Below are positions 33,082 through 41,197 of a stretch of 48,281 nt of DNA, in pieces. A program made the translations under genes and the position numbers. The notes under the pieces were generated by a model, which ran no database searches, was not told where the DNA came from, and saw only the letters and a list, made by a program, of their open reading frames with translations. How positions within the stretch are numbered: position 1 is the first letter of the stretch; each line of letters opens with the position of its first letter. Source of the DNA: JBGSYN01 sp041750975 (GTDB lineage Bacteria > Pseudomonadota > Alphaproteobacteria > Geminicoccales > Geminicoccaceae); assembly GCA_041750975.1 (NCBI GenBank), contig JBGSYN010000284.1:1-48281 (forward strand), in the 5' to 3' direction.

Positions 33082-33503
33082 GTGGGCTTCGGCGCCGCAT
33101 CGGGACTTTCGAAGACGAAACGCTTGTCGAGCTGATATTTGGTGATGTAGCCGACCCCGAGCCCGAGAACGGCGCCGAGTTCGCGCATCGCCTCGTTCTG
33201 CCAGATTAGCCAGAACGCCGTCTCCGTGCCCCAGAAGATCAAGGTGGTTGCCACACCCATCAACGTGTAGAGGCCGAACTTGCGGCTGTGCGCTGCCACA
33301 CCGCTGCTGGGGTCGCCGAAGATCCATTTCTTGTCGAGCACATATTTGATGACCAGGCCGACCGCCGTACCGAGAATGAGGGCGGCAACGATCACGTAGG
33401 GCCCTTCGATGATCGAGAACACGGCCCTCTGGGTCGCCAGATTGCTGACGATCGCGATGACCGCGAAGATCGCATAGCGGGCGACGAGTTCGATGTTGGT
33501 CAA
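33078..33503 (-). CDS. GtrA family small membrane protein
   Basis: A 141-residue protein with four membrane helices, start TTG 33503, overlapping the UbiA stop as TTGA. GTAVGLVIKYVLDKKWIF and GVGYITKYQLDKRFVF are the paired GtrA signatures (the K-x-x-L-D-K-K/R-W/F-x-F motif occurs twice). GtrA proteins help flip or position polyprenyl-linked sugars. In mycobacteria Rv3789, a GtrA protein, directly precedes dprE1 and is linked to arabinan assembly, the same order as here. Confidence 0.93.
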   Translation of the reverse strand: MTNIELVARYAIFAVIAIVSNLATQRAVFSIIEGPYVIVAALILGTAVGLVIKYVLDKKWIFGDPSSGVAAHSRKFGLYTLMGVATTLIFWGTETAFWLIWQNEAMRELGAVLGLGVGYITKYQLDKRFVFESPDAAPKPT

Positions 33504-34834
33504 AGCAGGCTCGCCGCCAGTACGATGGCGCCGATCAAAGCACCGCAGGAGAGGCTGACCTTATCCCGCACAGCGTAAATCACCGGATCATCGTCCATTT
33601 GTCCCCGATGCGCGATCACCACGAAGCGGCTGACCCAGAACAGAAGGATCAAGCAGACGCCCCAAAGAATGTAAGGAGATTCGTAAAGCTGCGTTACCGC
33701 TGGGGTGTCGATGTATAGGGCCAGGACCAGGACCGCAAGATAGCCCGAGGCAATCGCCATCATCGCGATGATCGGCAGATCCTCGACCTCGTAGGCGCGG
33801 CCGACCGCCTTGGACCGGCCCGTATTCAAGCCGTCGACGAGCTCGGTCTGGCGCTTCATCGCGGCAAGCGAAAAGAAAAGGAACATCGAGAACGCCAACA
33901 TCCAGATCGAGAGCGCCAATCCCGTGGCAAGCGCCCCACCGATGACCCGGACGGTATAAAGACCCGCAAGCGTGCAGATATCGATCAGGAGCATGCGTTT
34001 GAGCACGAGCGAGTAGGTGAGCGTCACGGCATAATAGACAATCAGGATGCCGGCGAATGCCAGAGGTGCAGCGATGACGACCAGGAGCAGAGCTGCAAGC
34101 AGCAGTCCCGGCACCATGATAAGGCCGTGCATCAGCGGGATGGCGCCCGAGGCAAACGGCCGATTGCGCTTGCGCGGATGCGCCCGATCGGCAGCGAGGT
34201 CGAGCAGGTCATTCAGGACATAAGCGCTCGAAGCCGCCAGGCTGAAGGCGATGAACGCCACCAAGGCCGCCAGCCAGATATCGATGGACAGGGCGTGCGC
34301 CGCGATCGGCGGCAGAAAGACCAGGACATTCTTGAGCCACTGATGCGGTCGAACCGCCTTCAGATAGGGTTTGGCGCGGGCGAACCCTTCCGGTGTCTCG
34401 GGCCATCCCGCATGCGTCGCTGCATCTGCGTCCATGAATTCGACTTTTTCCGCGCCGAAGCGCTGCTGGACGAATGCCTTCCGCTGTCCGCTATCGGCTG
34501 CGGCGTCCTGACCGATGAAACAGACCTCGTCGAAGCAGTCGAGATGCGCCGCCATGGCCTCGGCGAGCTTCGGGTCCGTCGCCGCCAGCAGCACAGTGCG
34601 GCCGCCGCTCCGCCGGTAGTTCTCGATATGGGCCAGCACTTCGGGCCGGTAGGGCAGTTGCGCCACATCGACGCCCGCATCCCGAAGGAGGTTCGTCCTG
34701 AACGCGGAGCGATCCCTACCCAGCGCCGCGAGTGCGCGCAACACCGATATCGGGCCCGCCGCCAGTCTCGCAAACAGCGCTTCCTGAGCAATGCTGGTTT
34801 TGGTGAGAACGCCATCGAGATCGACGATGAGCAT
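33500..34834 (-). CDS. HAD-phosphatase/UbiA fusion, polyprenyl-phosphate phosphoribosyltransferase-like
   Basis: A 444-residue protein from ATG 34834 (MLIVDLDGVLTKTS). Residues 1-130 form a HAD-like hydrolase domain: DLDGV with both Asp positions, LLAATDPKLAEA and the acidic MDADAATHAGW. From about 150 a UbiA prenyltransferase domain follows with PYLKAVRPHQWLKNVLVF, the metal-binding NDLLDLAADRAHPRKRNRP and a weaker second Asp-rich loop around DLPIIAMM. UbiA proteins of this subgroup (Rv3806c type) join phosphoribosyl pyrophosphate to polyprenyl phosphate. The product is a 5-phosphate, so the HAD domain could remove it. It is the first gene of the D-arabinose donor operon. Confidence 0.88.
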   Translation of the reverse strand: MLIVDLDGVLTKTSIAQEALFARLAAGPISVLRALAALGRDRSAFRTNLLRDAGVDVAQLPYRPEVLAHIENYRRSGGRTVLLAATDPKLAEAMAAHLDCFDEVCFIGQDAAADSGQRKAFVQQRFGAEKVEFMDADAATHAGWPETPEGFARAKPYLKAVRPHQWLKNVLVFLPPIAAHALSIDIWLAALVAFIAFSLAASSAYVLNDLLDLAADRAHPRKRNRPFASGAIPLMHGLIMVPGLLLAALLLVVIAAPLAFAGILIVYYAVTLTYSLVLKRMLLIDICTLAGLYTVRVIGGALATGLALSIWMLAFSMFLFFSLAAMKRQTELVDGLNTGRSKAVGRAYEVEDLPIIAMMAIASGYLAVLVLALYIDTPAVTQLYESPYILWGVCLILLFWVSRFVVIAHRGQMDDDPVIYAVRDKVSLSCGALIGAIVLAASLL

Positions 34835-34983
34835 GCAGCGACGGCCCTTCCGCAAGACAACGAGGCCACGGTTCGATCGTGACCGGCACCTGCCTGCCGT
34901 CTAGACCGAACAGCCGCAATCCGCCATCCCGTCGCAGAGAAGCTCGTATCGCGGTGGCGGATTTGGGCGTTGGACTTATTTAT

Positions 34984-36471
34984 TCAGTCGGATATTTGCA
35001 GTTCTATGGCGCTGACCGATCCGGCCGGTATGCTCCATGAAACGACACCGTCCGTCGCTGAGAGCTTGACGTGCTGCTCCTCGAGCTCGTCGAATTCGCT
35101 GCCGTAGATGGATGCGCTCGGCGAACCGGGCGCTATCATCGTTGCCTCGCCGCTCGCCAACCGGCCCTGCGTGAGACGGAATGATGCCGATTGCGCGTTG
35201 TGAAGGTCGGTGTTGACGATGTGGAGGATCGCGTTCCGGCCCCGGCGACTTGCGGCGATATCCAGATAGTTGTTCGACGTTGACGCTTTGATAAGGCGAT
35301 CGCCGCCATTTCTTCGGTAAAGGCGTGCGATCTTGCCGGCCGGCATGAGGTACGGAGCCTCGCGGCGCGACCCGAACATCACGGCATTGACGGTCCAAAC
35401 CGTCCCAAAGAAATCGGCGAACGTTGCGATCTCTACGAGGTCGGCATTGCGCTCGTAAAGGTTCTGGATGCGGGCATGGTAGAGCCCGGCGATCCACTCG
35501 CGAAGGATCGGACATTTGTTGTGCGGTCTTAGGGATAGGTGACCTTCGGTGATGGCGAGGCGAGCTTTCGAGCCGCTGACGCTGATGACCTCGCGCGCCT
35601 CGCCGAGTTTCGCTGAGACGGTTTCGTAGATCTCGCCAAGTTCTACCCAAGCCTTATCGTAGTCCTTGCGATAGCGTTCACCCGCAAGGACGGTGTCTTC
35701 AAATTCCGGACGCTGATGCATCATGTGGATCGCAACGAGATCGACGTCATCGCCGGCCGCGCTGAGAAGCTCCGGTGCCCACCATTTGCCGGATTTGCGT
35801 TCACGGTCGCCCCAGCCGATCAGCTTGATACTCGGGTCCGCTTGCCGCATGGTACGGGCGAACCGCTGAAATGTTGCGGCATTGCTCGTGCTGTCGAAGC
35901 GCTGGCCCTCGGGTGGATACGAGGTTTCATTGCCGACTTGCCAGATGGCCACATTCCATGGCTTGTCCTGGCCATTGCCCCTGCGCTCGCTGTGGTCCGG
36001 ATCGTTGCAGTAGCGAACGAGATCGGCCGCCTCTTCCGGTGTTCCGGCGCGGTTTTCGCCGGTCGGTGCCTTAAGATATTCCGGCCGACCGTCCGCGGCG
36101 AAATTTACGGCAATTATGGGCGACGCGGCGGATTTGCGGCAAAGATCGAGAATCTCATGAACCCCTACATGATTGGGCTCGATGCCGCCCCAAAGAAAAT
36201 TGGGAAAGGCCTGTCGTGCCGCGTAGGGGCCGATACCTTCACGCCATTTCCAATAGCTGGAGAGAATTCCGCCCCACCGGATTGCACCCGGCTTCAGATC
36301 GTTCAGGACGGCCAGAAAATCCGCTCGCCACTCTTCACGAACTGCATCCCATGCGGCCGAAACGGACGAGTCGCTGCTCCCTAGCGGTTCCATGAACTGC
36401 ATATAGAGATGAGGCGACAAAGCTGCCCCAGGTGTTGGATCGATGTCGATGGTGCTCAATGTAGCCTCCAT
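34984..36471 (-). CDS. GH51-like alpha-L-arabinofuranosidase, probably cytosolic
   Basis: A 495-residue glycoside hydrolase with (beta/alpha)8 barrel and C-terminal beta domain. KPGAIRWGGILSSYWKW and NFLWGGIEPNHVGVHE are the N-terminal arabinofuranosidase elements; the acid/base Glu is in IWQVGNETSYPPEG and the nucleophile Glu in LAITEGHLSLRPHN. No signal peptide is present, so it would act on imported oligosaccharides. It is the fourth gene after the binding protein and two permeases, nine bases from the second permease. It releases terminal arabinofuranose, or a similar pentose, from small glycosides. Confidence 0.82.
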   Translation of the reverse strand: MEATLSTIDIDPTPGAALSPHLYMQFMEPLGSSDSSVSAAWDAVREEWRADFLAVLNDLKPGAIRWGGILSSYWKWREGIGPYAARQAFPNFLWGGIEPNHVGVHEILDLCRKSAASPIIAVNFAADGRPEYLKAPTGENRAGTPEEAADLVRYCNDPDHSERRGNGQDKPWNVAIWQVGNETSYPPEGQRFDSTSNAATFQRFARTMRQADPSIKLIGWGDRERKSGKWWAPELLSAAGDDVDLVAIHMMHQRPEFEDTVLAGERYRKDYDKAWVELGEIYETVSAKLGEAREVISVSGSKARLAITEGHLSLRPHNKCPILREWIAGLYHARIQNLYERNADLVEIATFADFFGTVWTVNAVMFGSRREAPYLMPAGKIARLYRRNGGDRLIKASTSNNYLDIAASRRGRNAILHIVNTDLHNAQSASFRLTQGRLASGEATMIAPGSPSASIYGSEFDELEEQHVKLSATDGVVSWSIPAGSVSAIELQISD

Positions 36472-36480
36472 TTACGGCAA

Positions 36481-37308
36481 CTATTTGATACCCGATGCCG
36501 GCGCGATACCGCGGACGATCCATCGCTGGCCGATAAGAAAGACGATGATCATCGGCAGACTGGTGACGACGGCGGCGGCCAACATGACGGAGTAGTTCTG
36601 TGCCGGGCTGGTCCCGGATTGAAGATAGGCCATGGCAATCGGCACCGGCATGCTGGAAGGCGTATTCGAGGCTATGAGCGGCCACAGGAAATTATTCCAG
36701 CTATAAAGCGATGTGATGATGGCCAGAGTCGTGATCGCGGGAACGGCCAGTGGGACCATGATTCTCGTGAATATCTGAAAATCCGTGGCGCCGTCGAGCT
36801 TGGCAGCATCCTCAAGCTCCACCGGGAGCTGGCGAAAAAACTGGCGAAGGAGGAAGATACCGATCGGTCGAGGCAGTCCAGGCAGGAAGATTCCCGGAAG
36901 CGTATCGATCAGGCCAATTCTCGCCATCAAGTCATAAAGGGATACCAGATCGATCAGGCCCGGCATCATCATCGTGACCAGGATCGACCAGAACAGGATC
37001 TCGCGACCGGGAAACCGTAATCGTGCGAAGACATAGGCCGCCGGCACGTCGAGCAGGAGAATCCCGGTTACCTGAACGGCGAGGATGATGGCGCTGTTGA
37101 TGAGCGAATCGGGGATGCTGACGCCGCGGATCTCGGTGGTCACGACCTCGATGTAGTTCGTGAACGTGAACTCCGACGGCCACAATGACATCTTCAGGAT
37201 CTCGCTGTTCGGCGCCAGCGAGAAGACCACCATGGCGATCAAGGGTAGCGCCCAGATCGACGCAGCCACTGTCAGTGTTATATAACGTCCGGTTTGGTTG
37301 CGGCGCAT
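36481..37308 (-). CDS. Sugar ABC transporter permease, MalG/UgpE type
   Basis: A 275-residue permease from ATG 37308 (MRRNQTGRYITLTVAA), ten bases after the previous permease. Six membrane helices are seen. The ATPase-contact EAA loop reads LPVELEDAAKLDGATDFQIF with the conserved Gly, followed by RIMVPLAVPAI. The C-terminus QRWIVRGIAPASGIK matches the MalG class, where RG(I/M)..GA(V/I)K is typical. It forms the channel with the MalF-type partner upstream. Specificity is set by the binding protein. Confidence 0.93.
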   Translation of the reverse strand: MRRNQTGRYITLTVAASIWALPLIAMVVFSLAPNSEILKMSLWPSEFTFTNYIEVVTTEIRGVSIPDSLINSAIILAVQVTGILLLDVPAAYVFARLRFPGREILFWSILVTMMMPGLIDLVSLYDLMARIGLIDTLPGIFLPGLPRPIGIFLLRQFFRQLPVELEDAAKLDGATDFQIFTRIMVPLAVPAITTLAIITSLYSWNNFLWPLIASNTPSSMPVPIAMAYLQSGTSPAQNYSVMLAAAVVTSLPMIIVFLIGQRWIVRGIAPASGIK

Positions 37309-37318
37309 GGTCGACGGT

Positions 37319-38224
37319 TCAAGGATCGCGGAAAATGCGAAACTGCAGGAACGACAAACCGGCAATGACGACGGTCATGATCACGCCGATTGCGGCCGCT
37401 CGGCCGAGCGCGAATTTTTCGAAGCCCTCTTCATAAAGTAGCAGGGCAAGAACCGTCGTGCTGCCGAAGGGACCGCCTTCGGTGAGCAGCAGCACCTCGC
37501 CGAAGACCTGAAGTGCGAGCACCAGGCTCAAGACGGTGATCAACAGGAGAATAGGCCGCAACAGCGGGACGGTAATGTAGAGGAAATCTTGGAACGCCGA
37601 GCTGCCGTCTATCCTGGCCGCTTCATAAAGTTCGTCCGGAATGTTCTGGAGGCCGGCGAGCAAAATGATGATGTTGAAGCCCGCATTCGCCCAGAGCGTG
37701 ACCAGGCTGATCGCAAAGAGAGCCCATTGCGGATGGTCGAGCCAAGCCTGTTGCGGCAATTGCAGTGCGGCGAAGATGCGGTTGAGAATGCCTACGGCGG
37801 GGTCGATGATCCAGCCGATGGCGATCGCGGCGACCGCGATGTTAATCACGATCGGCATGAAGAAAACGGTGCGGAAGATGCCGAGCACCGGCATTTGGCC
37901 GTTCAGCAGCACGGCTAGAACCAGCGAGACCACGAGGGTCAATGGGACGTAAAGTGCGGTGAAAAGGACAGTCGTCCAAAACGCCCGGAGAAAACGGCCC
38001 TCGGAAAACAGGCCAACATAGTTCTGGAGACCGACGAACTCGTTGGGTCCGAAAATGCCCCAATCGAAGAAGCTCATATAGAGCGCGCGCAAGATCGGAT
38101 AGGCCAGGAACAAGCCGAACGCAATCAGATAGGGTAGGAGCAGCGCCAGCGGCAAAGTTAGATTTGCGCGACGATAGACGGCCCCCCCCACTCTGCGGCC
38201 GACTGAACCGGTCACGTCACTCAC
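37319..38224 (-). CDS. Sugar ABC transporter permease, MalF/UgpA type
   Basis: A 301-residue permease starting at GTG 38224, which overlaps the binding-protein stop as GTGA. Six membrane helices, with the family start LPYLIAFGLFLAYPILRALYM and the EAA loop IPDELYEAARIDGSSAFQ-DF, followed by ITVPLLRPIL. LTEGGPFGSTTVLALLLYEE is the usual late signature. It pairs with the MalG-type permease. No ATPase gene accompanies the pair. Confidence 0.94.
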   Translation of the reverse strand: MSDVTGSVGRRVGGAVYRRANLTLPLALLLPYLIAFGLFLAYPILRALYMSFFDWGIFGPNEFVGLQNYVGLFSEGRFLRAFWTTVLFTALYVPLTLVVSLVLAVLLNGQMPVLGIFRTVFFMPIVINIAVAAIAIGWIIDPAVGILNRIFAALQLPQQAWLDHPQWALFAISLVTLWANAGFNIIILLAGLQNIPDELYEAARIDGSSAFQDFLYITVPLLRPILLLITVLSLVLALQVFGEVLLLTEGGPFGSTTVLALLLYEEGFEKFALGRAAAIGVIMTVVIAGLSFLQFRIFRDP

Positions 38225-39495
38225 TGCGAGGCGAGGACGTCCTCGATTGCCATCTTCATGCGCGAAACGGCATCATCCACCGTAAGCTGGCCGGCATAGA
38301 CCGCCTCGACATGCTCTTGGACGACACGATCGATCTCGGGCTGAACCGCTATGATCGGTGGCAGCTTCATGATATCGCGCCGCTCAGCGATGATGTTCTG
38401 CGGTCCAAGCGCCTTAAATTCGTCGCTCTCGATTACCGCGAGCTTCGCCGGCACCTTGCCGCCAACAGCCCATTCGTAGCCGTGTGCGGAAAACCAACTT
38501 ATGAAATCGAGTGCCGCCTCACGCGCCTCGTCAGACGTTCCCGTGGGAATGGCAAAGTTATGGCCAAGGGCGAATGTTGCCGGCGTATCGCCGAATGTCG
38601 GCATCGGACTTACCCCATAGTCGAGGCCTTCCGTGTCCCGAAACAGCGGCAATTCGGTGATCTGGGATATGGCAACGCCGATGCGGTCCTGGATGAACGG
38701 ACCCTCGTAATCTTCGATGTTCTGTGCCGGCGCCAGCCCCTCGTCAATGAATGACTTGAGCTGGGTTAGAGTCTTGGTTGCTGCCTCTTCGAAGCCATCG
38801 GCGACGCCGCGTTGATCCTCTGACAGAAGCTCCGGCGTGTACTGCCAATAGATGCTGTAAAAGTCACGCGCCGTCGAGCTACCTTGAAGTGCAAAATACA
38901 CACCGTAGACATCGTCGCCGAGGGCCGAGATTGCCTCCGCAGCGGCACGCAGCTCTTGCAGTGTTCGCGGCGGCGCCTCGGGATCGAGTCCGGCTTCCTC
39001 GAACAGTTTCTTATTGTAGTAGATATGGCGCGGAAAGGCATCAATGGGGACAGCATAGCGCTCGCCTTCTACCGAGCCAGCGTTCCAGAGGGCCTCGATA
39101 TAGTCGTCGCCTTCGATTCCTGCCGTCTTCAAGTCATCTTCGGAAAACGCGGTCAATGCGCCCTGACCCACGAAACCCGCAACTCTGTGCGAGTGGGCGA
39201 TGGAAAGGTCGGGAGCAGTGCCCGACGCCATCGAAACAGTGAGTTTGGTGTAGTATTGGTCCCAGGGCACGATCAAGAGATCGACGTTGACGTCGGCTTC
39301 GGCACCGCGGGTGTCGTTATATTCCTGGACCATCGCTTCGATGGTCGCCCCATCCGGGCCGGTGAAAGGGCTCCAGAATTCGACGTCGGCGGCGTAGCTA
39401 AGGGTCGTTCCGGATGCCAGTGTGGCGATCATCGCCGTTAGCGCGAGGCCGTGCCGTCCGCGTGGCGAAGGCATAATTCGTGGTGAGTAGCGCAT
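38221..39495 (-). CDS. Sugar ABC transporter substrate-binding protein, family 1
   Basis: A 424-residue periplasmic binding protein from ATG 39495; GGGAG lies six bases upstream. The signal peptide spans residues 1-35, ending LSYAA. The fold is recognisable from VEFWSPFTGPDGATIEAMVQ, MASGTAPDLSIAHSHRVAGF, PIDAFPRHIYYNKKLFEEAG and the C-terminal VEAVYAGQLTVDDAVSRM. It delivers an oligosaccharide, probably pentose-containing given the GH51 enzyme in the operon. The operon faces a GntR/FadR regulator. Confidence 0.93.
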   Translation of the reverse strand: MRYSPRIMPSPRGRHGLALTAMIATLASGTTLSYAADVEFWSPFTGPDGATIEAMVQEYNDTRGAEADVNVDLLIVPWDQYYTKLTVSMASGTAPDLSIAHSHRVAGFVGQGALTAFSEDDLKTAGIEGDDYIEALWNAGSVEGERYAVPIDAFPRHIYYNKKLFEEAGLDPEAPPRTLQELRAAAEAISALGDDVYGVYFALQGSSTARDFYSIYWQYTPELLSEDQRGVADGFEEAATKTLTQLKSFIDEGLAPAQNIEDYEGPFIQDRIGVAISQITELPLFRDTEGLDYGVSPMPTFGDTPATFALGHNFAIPTGTSDEAREAALDFISWFSAHGYEWAVGGKVPAKLAVIESDEFKALGPQNIIAERRDIMKLPPIIAVQPEIDRVVQEHVEAVYAGQLTVDDAVSRMKMAIEDVLASQ

Positions 39496-39537
39496 GGTCG
39501 GCTCCCTGATTTTTGGACAAGCACGATATCGGTTTTA

Positions 39538-39557
39538 CTTGTCGGACATCCAACAAG
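39538..39557. promoter_or_regulatory. Near-palindromic operator between sugar ABC operon and gntR gene
   Basis: The 20-bp element CTTGTcGGAcaTCCaACAAG has eight of ten base pairs symmetrical, and the inner TGTCgGACA is itself a perfect dyad of the FadR/GntR TGT...ACA kind. A further half-site TGGACAAG lies near 39514-39521. It stands 42 bases before the binding-protein start and 65 before the regulator. Confidence 0.6.
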
Positions 39558-39622
39558 CTAGACGCAACGAATAAGCCGTGTAAACCCTGTTTTCGAAAAA
39601 ATTAGAGGCCCGAAACTACCTG

Positions 39623-40342
39623 ATGCTCGAGACGATAAATCAGACTGACCTTCATGCCGATATCCAGTCACGGCTCGAGAACTTCATTCAGGATCATGGT
39701 CTTGGTCCCGGTGATCGTCTGCCTTCGGAACACAAACTGTCAGGCGCCCTACGTGTCAGCAGAAGCGCTCTTCGGGAAGCTCTGAGGTCACTCGAGGCGC
39801 TGGGGCTGATCAAGGTCGAACATGGTCGCGGGCGATTTCTCAATGAGTTCAGCCTTGAAACTCTCGGCGTGTCGCTCGGCCACCTGCTTCTTGTCGACGT
39901 GTCGCGAGCGGCAGAGATGTTGGAGATCAGGCGAGTGCTGGAGGTCGGCTTTCTGCCTGCGGCCGCTCGACAATTGCAACAGGACGATATAGACGCCTTG
40001 CGCGGGATCGTCGCTCGAATGCGTAGAAAGCGCGTCGACGGAACGACCAACATTGACGATGAGCGAGCATTCCACAGCACGCTTTTTCAGCGGATCGACA
40101 ATGAACTCCTGAAAGAGCTGCTGGTCATATTTTGGAATCTCGTCGATCGGATCACGGCGCGCGGGCTTCTGCCGCCGTCGCATGCGGGCCATATGGTGGA
40201 CATGCATGCTGCTGTGGTCGAGCACATAGCACTGGGCGAGTTGGACGACGCGGCAGGCGTTTTGAGCGAACACTTCGAAGATCTGTCCGAGCGTCTGGCG
40301 CAAGCATCTCGCGACCTGAATGACGCTCGACGGACCGTGTGA
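39623..40342 (+). CDS. GntR family regulator, FadR/FCD subfamily
   Basis: A 239-residue regulator with an N-terminal winged helix (residues 10-75; LGPGDRLPSEHKLSGALRVS, SRSALREALRSLEALGLIKV, then EHGRGRFLN) and an all-helical FCD ligand domain (about 90-230). Its metal or ligand positions include ERAFHSTLFQRIDN, MVDMHAAVVEHIALG and the late SEHFEDLSERL. FCD regulators respond to sugar acids, organic acids or fatty acyl groups and usually repress. It is divergent from the sugar ABC/arabinofuranosidase operon, which it most likely controls. Confidence 0.92.
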   Translation: MLETINQTDLHADIQSRLENFIQDHGLGPGDRLPSEHKLSGALRVSRSALREALRSLEALGLIKVEHGRGRFLNEFSLETLGVSLGHLLLVDVSRAAEMLEIRRVLEVGFLPAAARQLQQDDIDALRGIVARMRRKRVDGTTNIDDERAFHSTLFQRIDNELLKELLVIFWNLVDRITARGLLPPSHAGHMVDMHAAVVEHIALGELDDAAGVLSEHFEDLSERLAQASRDLNDARRTV

Positions 40343-40371
40343 AACCGGACGGTTGATCGGTGCTGCCGGCG

Positions 40372-41100
40372 TCAGGCGGCGTCGTGGAAAATGACGCCAA
40401 GGGTGAAGCGGTGGCCGCTGCGGACGCGGCTGACCCCATGGCGCATTTTTGCCCGATAGTAGCCGCGGCTGCCTTGGCGCGGCCGCTCATTGACGGCGAA
40501 GAGAGCGGCCTCGCCCCGGGCCAGCGGCACCACCTCGGCGCGGGACTGCATGCGAGGCCGCTGCTCGGTCAAGACCAGCTCGCCGCCCGCGAAATCGCCC
40601 GGGTCGCTCAACAGGACGACGAGCTGCAGGGGAAATACGTGCTCGCCATAGAGATCCTGGTGCAGGCAGTTATAGTCGCCCGGCCCGTATTTGAGCATGA
40701 GCGGCGTCGGCCGCGTCTGTCCTGCGGCGTGACATCGTTCCAGCATCGCGCCCAACGTCGCCGGATAGCGGACAGCCGATCCCGTCATTTCCGCCCAGCG
40801 ATTGGCCGTGCGCGCCGCGTCGGGGTAAACGGCCTCGCGCAATGCGCTGACGATTTTGGGCAGGGGATAGGTAAAATATTTGTACTCGCCCCGACCGAAC
40901 CCATGCCGGGCCATGACGACGCGGCTGCGAAACAATTGATCATCGTCATAACGCGATAGCAGAGCCTCGCATTCGTCCGAATCGAGGACATTGCCGAGCC
41001 TGGCCACCCCGAACCCATCGAGTTCGGCATCGACCCTGGTCCAGTCCAGTTCGGCGATCCTCGCCGCACCATCCGCCGACCTGATGTTCAACCGATCCAT
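40372..41100 (-). CDS. 2OG-Fe(II) oxygenase (prolyl-hydroxylase-like)
   Basis: A 242-residue dioxygenase from ATG 41100 (MDRLNIRSADG) with GGAGG five bases upstream. The iron-binding HxD reads YNCLHQDLYGEHVFPL, the distal His lies in AKMRHGVSRVRSGHR and the 2-oxoglutarate-binding Arg in HRFTLGVIFHDA. The element DPGDFAGGELVLTEQRPR is the usual core strand. It belongs to a bacterial family annotated as prolyl-4-hydroxylase-like; substrate unknown. It converges with the gntR gene and follows the VOC gene on the same strand. Confidence 0.88.
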   Translation of the reverse strand: MDRLNIRSADGAARIAELDWTRVDAELDGFGVARLGNVLDSDECEALLSRYDDDQLFRSRVVMARHGFGRGEYKYFTYPLPKIVSALREAVYPDAARTANRWAEMTGSAVRYPATLGAMLERCHAAGQTRPTPLMLKYGPGDYNCLHQDLYGEHVFPLQLVVLLSDPGDFAGGELVLTEQRPRMQSRAEVVPLARGEAALFAVNERPRQGSRGYYRAKMRHGVSRVRSGHRFTLGVIFHDAA

Positions 41101-41197
41101 CACCACCTCCAATGCAGGCGGCAATGTTGGCTGTGACGAATCCGATGCGACACCCGATTCTTGCGTTTCGGCGGATTTCGGGGGTCAGGCTGCGCCC

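Noticed and set aside
34716..34919. 67-codon minus-strand ORF before the HAD-UbiA gene
   Set aside because: It begins at TTG and mostly overlaps the HAD-UbiA coding region in another frame. It could only be a leader peptide and there is no evidence for that.
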